Shown here: positions 59,668 to 64,000 of the stretch, piece by piece
Numbering within the stretch: the first letter of the stretch is position 1
Layout: each line of letters begins with the position of its first letter
Assembly (NCBI GenBank): GCA_019359835.1
Contig: CM033323.1
Span: 20,874,501 to 20,938,500 of the forward strand
Source: Pharus latifolius
Lineage: Eukaryota > Streptophyta > Magnoliopsida > Poales > Poaceae
Length of the DNA: 64,000 nucleotides
Reading direction: 5' to 3'
Notes under the pieces: generated by a model
Seen by the model: the letters and a program-made list of their open reading frames with translations, nothing else
What the model was told of the DNA's origin: nothing
The model's database searches: none
Made by a program: the position numbers and the translations under genes

Positions 59668-60831
59668 ATGGCATCCTGGAGCCGATCTGTTCACCACACA
59701 GAAGAGAGTCTGGTGGCGCTAGAGCAGGAAGAGATTCTCCCTCCGCCACTGTTGATCAACTGGCGGCCAGCGGAGAAAGATTAAGAAACCCCAATTGTCC
59801 AAGAGGGTGAGTTGGTGATCTTTGAGGAATACCTGCGCTGCGGGTTCCGATTCCTAGAGAGCGAATTCCTGCGGAGAATCTTGGAACACTATGGGTTGGA
59901 GTTAGTGAATCTCCACCCCATTGCTGTTCTTATCTTGGCGATCTTCCAGCAGCTCTGCGAAGCCTTCGTCGAAGTGCTTCCAAGCGTGGAGCTTTTCCGA
60001 TGCTTCTACTTCTCGGCATGGTCGAAGAGTGCCAATGCCGCTGGGTGCATCTACTTCTGTATAAGGGAGAAGAAAGAGTACCCCTTCCTGCCCCTACGGG
60101 ATTCTGTACACGAGTGGTACCAGAAATGGTTCTACTGCACCCCTTCGTCCGAGAGCGGACTATGGTTCGTGAACTCCCGACCGGAGAAAGCGAGTGAGTT
60201 GGACTCCCTTCCTGCTCTGAGCGCAGAGCAGAATAAACAAGCCCAAGCAATTCTTCACCTAGTCCAGCAAGGCTTGACCGCGCGCGACATCATACGCGAC
60301 TTCGTGAAGAATCGGATAAGCCCCCTGCGTGAAAGGGCTCATCCAGCTTGGGAAATCCAGTCCATGGCGGACAGTACCCTGGGCTACAATAATGGTATGT
60401 CCTTTAATCAACAAAACACATATTTTTACTAACGAAAAATGTTGTATTTGTTAACATGCTTGTTTGTGACGCAGCTCTATCTTTGTCCGAGATCGAAAAA
60501 GGACAAATTACCTCCTTCGGGCGTACAACGCCACTGTGGAGGGAGCCAAGGGATCGCCTCGCCCCCAGAGCTTAATCAACGTCGACAACGATCTTAAGCA
60601 AGAGCGCCGAAAGGTATGACTTTCTTCAAACAAGATCTATTGTATATCACCCATTTGTCTTGTATTACCAAGAGAATGTTGAACAATATAGCTTCTGGGG
60701 AAGTTTGCTGAGGCGATGCGTCCAAGCGAGGACGTTGGTCCTTCGGGACGATCGACTGCGAAGAGGTTGAGGAGGATCCCTTTGAAGCGCGTAGCGAAGG
60801 AGCCTGCTCCCAAAAAGCCTAAGAAGATTCT
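59668..60831 (+). pseudogene. Second antisense gene of family C: 'putative gypsy-type transposon' (Transposase_28) protein
   Basis: ATG 59668 begins MASWSRSVHHTEESLVAL. A TAA at 59782 is in frame, and the reading then continues as VIFEEYLRCGFRFLE, LVNLHPIAVLILAIFQQLCE, WYQKWFYCTP and RISPLRERAHPAWEI. These are the usual landmarks of the plant Transposase_28 family, whose role is unknown. Exons appear to be 59668-60394, 60475-60613 and 60692 on, with GT/AG introns. The last exon is cut at 60831 by the inserted LTR, in a basic Lys/Pro-rich stretch. One stop plus the insertion make it a pseudogene. Confidence 0.8.
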
Positions 60832-63800
60832 TGTGAGACCCCCATTTGAGGATCACCTTGGTAACCGCCCAGGTAGGTTACACACAGCAGGATGACACAT
60901 GAGCTCCAAACCAGACAAGCATAGTAATAACATTAAACAAGTATCAGGCCAACATGGCCAATATTACATAACCAAAGCACCAAAAATGGCGCTGAGTAGA
61001 GTTGCTAAGAAAATAATAAGTTTGTCATAACCAGAATCGGTATCCAAGTACCGAACACACAGCATAAAGCACAAGGCAACGACGAAAAGCTTGACTTCCA
61101 TCCGCAGCAGGGTTGGAGTGGCTCCTCCCACATCTGACTTGACTTGGTGCGCAATCCTTCTAGAACGTGGGCTCGTCCGGGGCACTTCCATCTTCAGTCG
61201 GGTACTCATAACTGAAGGAATCGGGATCCTCGAATCCCTCTTCTACAGTGGGATATAAATGCAAGGGTGAGCACTTGGTGCTCAGCAACACTCATTCCGG
61301 GAATTATAGTAATTGTACTTATATGAGGGTGAAACATATGATTCAGGGGTTTTAATTTCATATGGATAGAGATATATAGATTTCCAAGTTATTTGTTCAG
61401 TAAACAGTACTTTGTCATGAAAATAGTACTTTAAACATTAAACAGGTTTTCAATAAAAACATTGGATGTAGTGGTCTCCCATGAGTCACTACTTTGTTAA
61501 CCGCATTATGAAAACATTCCAAAACATTACTTGTGCTATAACCCATGGATAACATCCACTACGAAAAGACTCCTGAACCTGGGAGTACAGAGTATCCGAT
61601 ACTTCTTTTACGCTTTGCAAAGGTGTACCTCTTTTTAAATCCACTGATTCACTCGGCTTTCAAGTCGGATCAGCTCCATGTGACTTATACACATGTGACA
61701 AGGCCGAGATCACACAACGCTTTACAATCCAGTATTAACAGTATCCCTGCCCGGTAAATAGACAATTAAGTCTCAAGTACCGTTGTGGGTCTTCCCCACT
61801 GCCTTACTGCCTAGCCTCTCTGGTCTATGTTCCCGCAGGACACATAGCCTTGGTCTATGTCCACGCGAGACATACGACCATTTAAGATTACAGCCGCTCA
61901 CGGCTTAATCAGGTCTAGAGCGCCTTCCTTCATTTACGCCTTTTTCCTCTCATTATTTTTCTGAACTCACATCACTCATGGCCGAACCTTGGCCTTCCAG
62001 TTTCCACGCGAGAAACCAGATCGTCAAACCATGCAGGGAACTGCTAATACCAAAAAGCTACTAAGTTGTGCCTGTCCCATACCAGGCAAGTGGTTGGTAC
62101 GTTTACAATTCGCATAGAGACACAGCACAAGGTTCTCGTCCTTATGAACCAATAGTGAGGAACATTCACATTCCCTGGTGCGCACCGCACCCTCTCCATA
62201 CAATCCAATCCTCACTACTGATCCCTTTTATCAGTTTTCTTGTCAAAACGGTTTTCATTATAACTTCTCATGTATTTGACCATTTCAAGTTTAATGTGGA
62301 TATTCAGTATATGAGTCCTAGGGTGACAAAAGCATATATAAGAAGGTTCAATAACAAAAAGGGGTTTCATGATCCATTAGGTAATATCTACTCATGTCAT
62401 TCAAACATAACTTGTATTTCAAATAAGCATGCATAGTAAGAAACAGTGAATATACTTCATATGAAAATATTGGGCGAGACATGATCAAAGGAATGAGGCT
62501 TGCCTTGCAATGTTGGGTCTAAAAACTCAGACGGATCTTCAAAGACTTCTTCCGCTCCTTCAGCTTCTGACTCTGCGGCAATCAAATAACACACAAACAC
62601 ATACTATAAGCATACAGAAAATAGTTTCTATAGAAAGTATTAAGTAAATAAGTCATGCATGCAGGGGAAAAGGTTAGAGCAAGGTCACAAGGGCTCTGGT
62701 CGAAGAAACGGCTAAAAAGGATTGAACGTCGAAGGGTCGACATTCAGTTCATGGCTTTGGCATAACTTCAAACTGATCTTAGGATGGTTTTCTGGAGAAG
62801 TGATAATAGAGAAAGTTGTAGAACACAACTCCAGGAATCTAAAGGACAAGGTGGCATTTCAATTGCTCAACCAGAGGGGTCAAACAAGGCTAATGCCAGT
62901 GGCTGACATGCACTGACATAGTGCTGGACATGGCCAAAAACTAGGGCATGGCTTAACTTTTGATCCAGGGCTCCAATTGGTGCACCACTTTGTCTGGGAG
63001 GTAGGCATTACTAACAAGAACAATATACTCAACAGGCACAAGGGTTGAAAGTGGCCGGAGGGCGGCCAAATCCGGCGATGAACTACGGTGGCCTGGACAT
63101 GGACTGAGTTACTGGACAGTGATCTTGGCATAGGCATAACTCACAATCTAGGCAGATCCAGGTGTCGAGCTAGTGGAAGAAATTGCTCAGGGAGGTGAGG
63201 CGAAGCTAAGGGACAAGGTTTCAGGGGCTAGATCGGCCGGGAACAAATTCCGGCGACCGGCGCTGGAGAAGACGACACTGGAGATTGGGGATTTTTGCTA
63301 CAAGGCGATTGAACTCGATTCTTTGCTCAGGGAGTGAAAGGGTGGAGTTTAGAAGCTACTGGTGTAGTCAATTTGGTCGGAAATTGACCGGAGAAGCTTG
63401 GCTCCGAAGTCTGGCGAACGGCCGAGGTTCTAATTTAGGATTTCTTCGATTTGAGCTCAATTGGGGATTCTGATTCTACAGGCTTGCTCTACTAAGTTTA
63501 CTGATCAACTTCTTCTACAGAATCGAGGGTTAATTTGGGGTGAATCGAACAGCATTGGGGGAACAGGGCAAATCGGGAATCCGGCGATCACCGGCGATGG
63601 GGATCGATCTGGTGCAATTGGCTGCTATGACACAGAGAGGGGAACGAGGGGAACTCACTGGTGAACCTGGATTGAAGAAAGGGGCTGTGGAAAGGGCTAG
63701 CACCGGGAACTCACTCACTGGCTCGCCGGAGAAGAAAGCGAAAACGGCGAGAAACTGGAAATTTGGCTAAGTCTTGAGGTTGTGCTTCTTCACAGCACTG

Positions 63801-64000
63801 AGGAGGTTTAAATAGGCACGGGGACGGAGCTTGCGAGGGAGAACGCGACAACGGTTGCTTGTGCCGGGGAGAAACTTGTCGGGCGCAGGCGCAACGACGG
63901 CGACGGCGACGTGATCGCGCTTCAGGCGGTGCTGCAACTTTGCCAGTTGCGTTGGAACTTCGTCCGGGACGGCGCAGATGCGGAGGCAACAGCAAGGCTC
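60832..64000 (-). repeat. Diverged family A-like LTR, minus strand, running off the window
   Basis: The minus-strand end is GGTCTCACA at 60832. It follows the solo LTR (36295-40660) in order: the conserved stem-loop (61269-61283), the TCCATGGGTTATAGC-type stretch near 61545, the CCCATACCAGGC block near 62085, the CTGACATGG block near 62900-62940 and the TATA-like box at 63808. Similarity is patchy, so it is a separate subfamily. Open frames here, including 60964-61209 (minus), are LTR sequence. Confidence 0.8.
61269..61283 (-). promoter_or_regulatory. Conserved LTR stem-loop, diverged LTR copy
   Basis: Minus strand GAGCAC-CAA-GTGCTC. The stem is perfect because T.G at the fourth position of the other copies is C-G here. 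Confidence 0.5.

Larger units (their letters stand above)
56712..60831 (-). mobile_element. Family C retroelement (left part), carrying two antisense genes
   Basis: The LTR at 56712-57527 is on the minus strand (minus start TGACGAGG, end GTCGACA) and is preceded on that strand by a polypurine tract, so this is the 3' end of a minus-strand element. Instead of pol, the next 3.3 kb hold two plus-strand genes (57869-58942 and 59668-60831). The second is of the 'putative gypsy-type transposon' (Transposase_28) type. The element is cut at 60831 by another LTR. Extra antisense genes near the 3' LTR are known in plant Tat-lineage elements; assignment to Tat is inference. Confidence 0.75.

Noticed and set aside
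60964..61209. 81-residue minus-strand frame with a hydrophobic stretch as a membrane protein
   Set aside because: It lies in the terminal part of a minus-strand LTR, and the corresponding part of other family A LTRs does not keep the frame.

Overview
The window looks like intergenic heterochromatin from a large plant genome, almost certainly a grass. I base this on chromodomain Ty3/gypsy elements with LTRs over 4 kb that begin TGTAACACCC, a Tat-like gypsy element with two RNase H domains, and a CACTA (En/Spm) transposon with TNP2 and Ulp1-protease genes. I cannot name the species, and I found no ordinary host gene, tRNA or rRNA. Nearly everything is mobile DNA inserted into other mobile DNA. 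Many junctions are resolved to the base by target-site duplications (TSDs).

Layout. (1) 1-6792: minus-strand Tat-like gypsy element with its 5' LTR at 6305-6792; its 3' LTR lies beyond the window. (2) 6793-8786: AT-rich DNA with no gene. (3) 8787-35923: plus-strand chromovirus ('family A'). Its left LTR lacks its first ~1.8 kb. Its pol is split by a 2.0 kb minus-strand LTR element (14999-17031, TSD GCAAG). Its right LTR is split by a 12.9 kb CACTA transposon (21739-34665, TSD GTT). (4) 36178-48198: plus-strand gypsy element of 'family B' with ~497 bp LTRs. A solo family A LTR (36295-40660, TSD TAATC) sits in its 5' LTR. A minus-strand family B element (41976-46600, TSD GTCAT) sits inside its gag zinc knuckle. 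(5) 48199-52778: unassigned DNA, a 'family C' LTR fragment (49650-50192) and a decayed CACTA gene fragment (51664-52440). (6) 52779-56711: a family A LTR, interrupted by (7) a minus-strand family C retroelement (56712-60831) that carries two genes on the opposite strand. That element is interrupted in turn by (8) a diverged minus-strand family A-like LTR running off the window from 60832.

How the parts relate. The CACTA element carries four transcription units: two small coiled-coil 'cassettes', the TNP2 transposase and a Ulp1-domain gene. Arrays of palindromic repeats with the core ACAGACGGTT lie at both ends and between every pair of units. Cassette 2 is homologous, with intron position and TATA box conserved, to the first antisense gene of the family C retroelement, so one gene is shared by a DNA transposon and a retrotransposon. 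All transposition genes carry stops, frameshifts or lost catalytic residues, so nothing here looks autonomous now.
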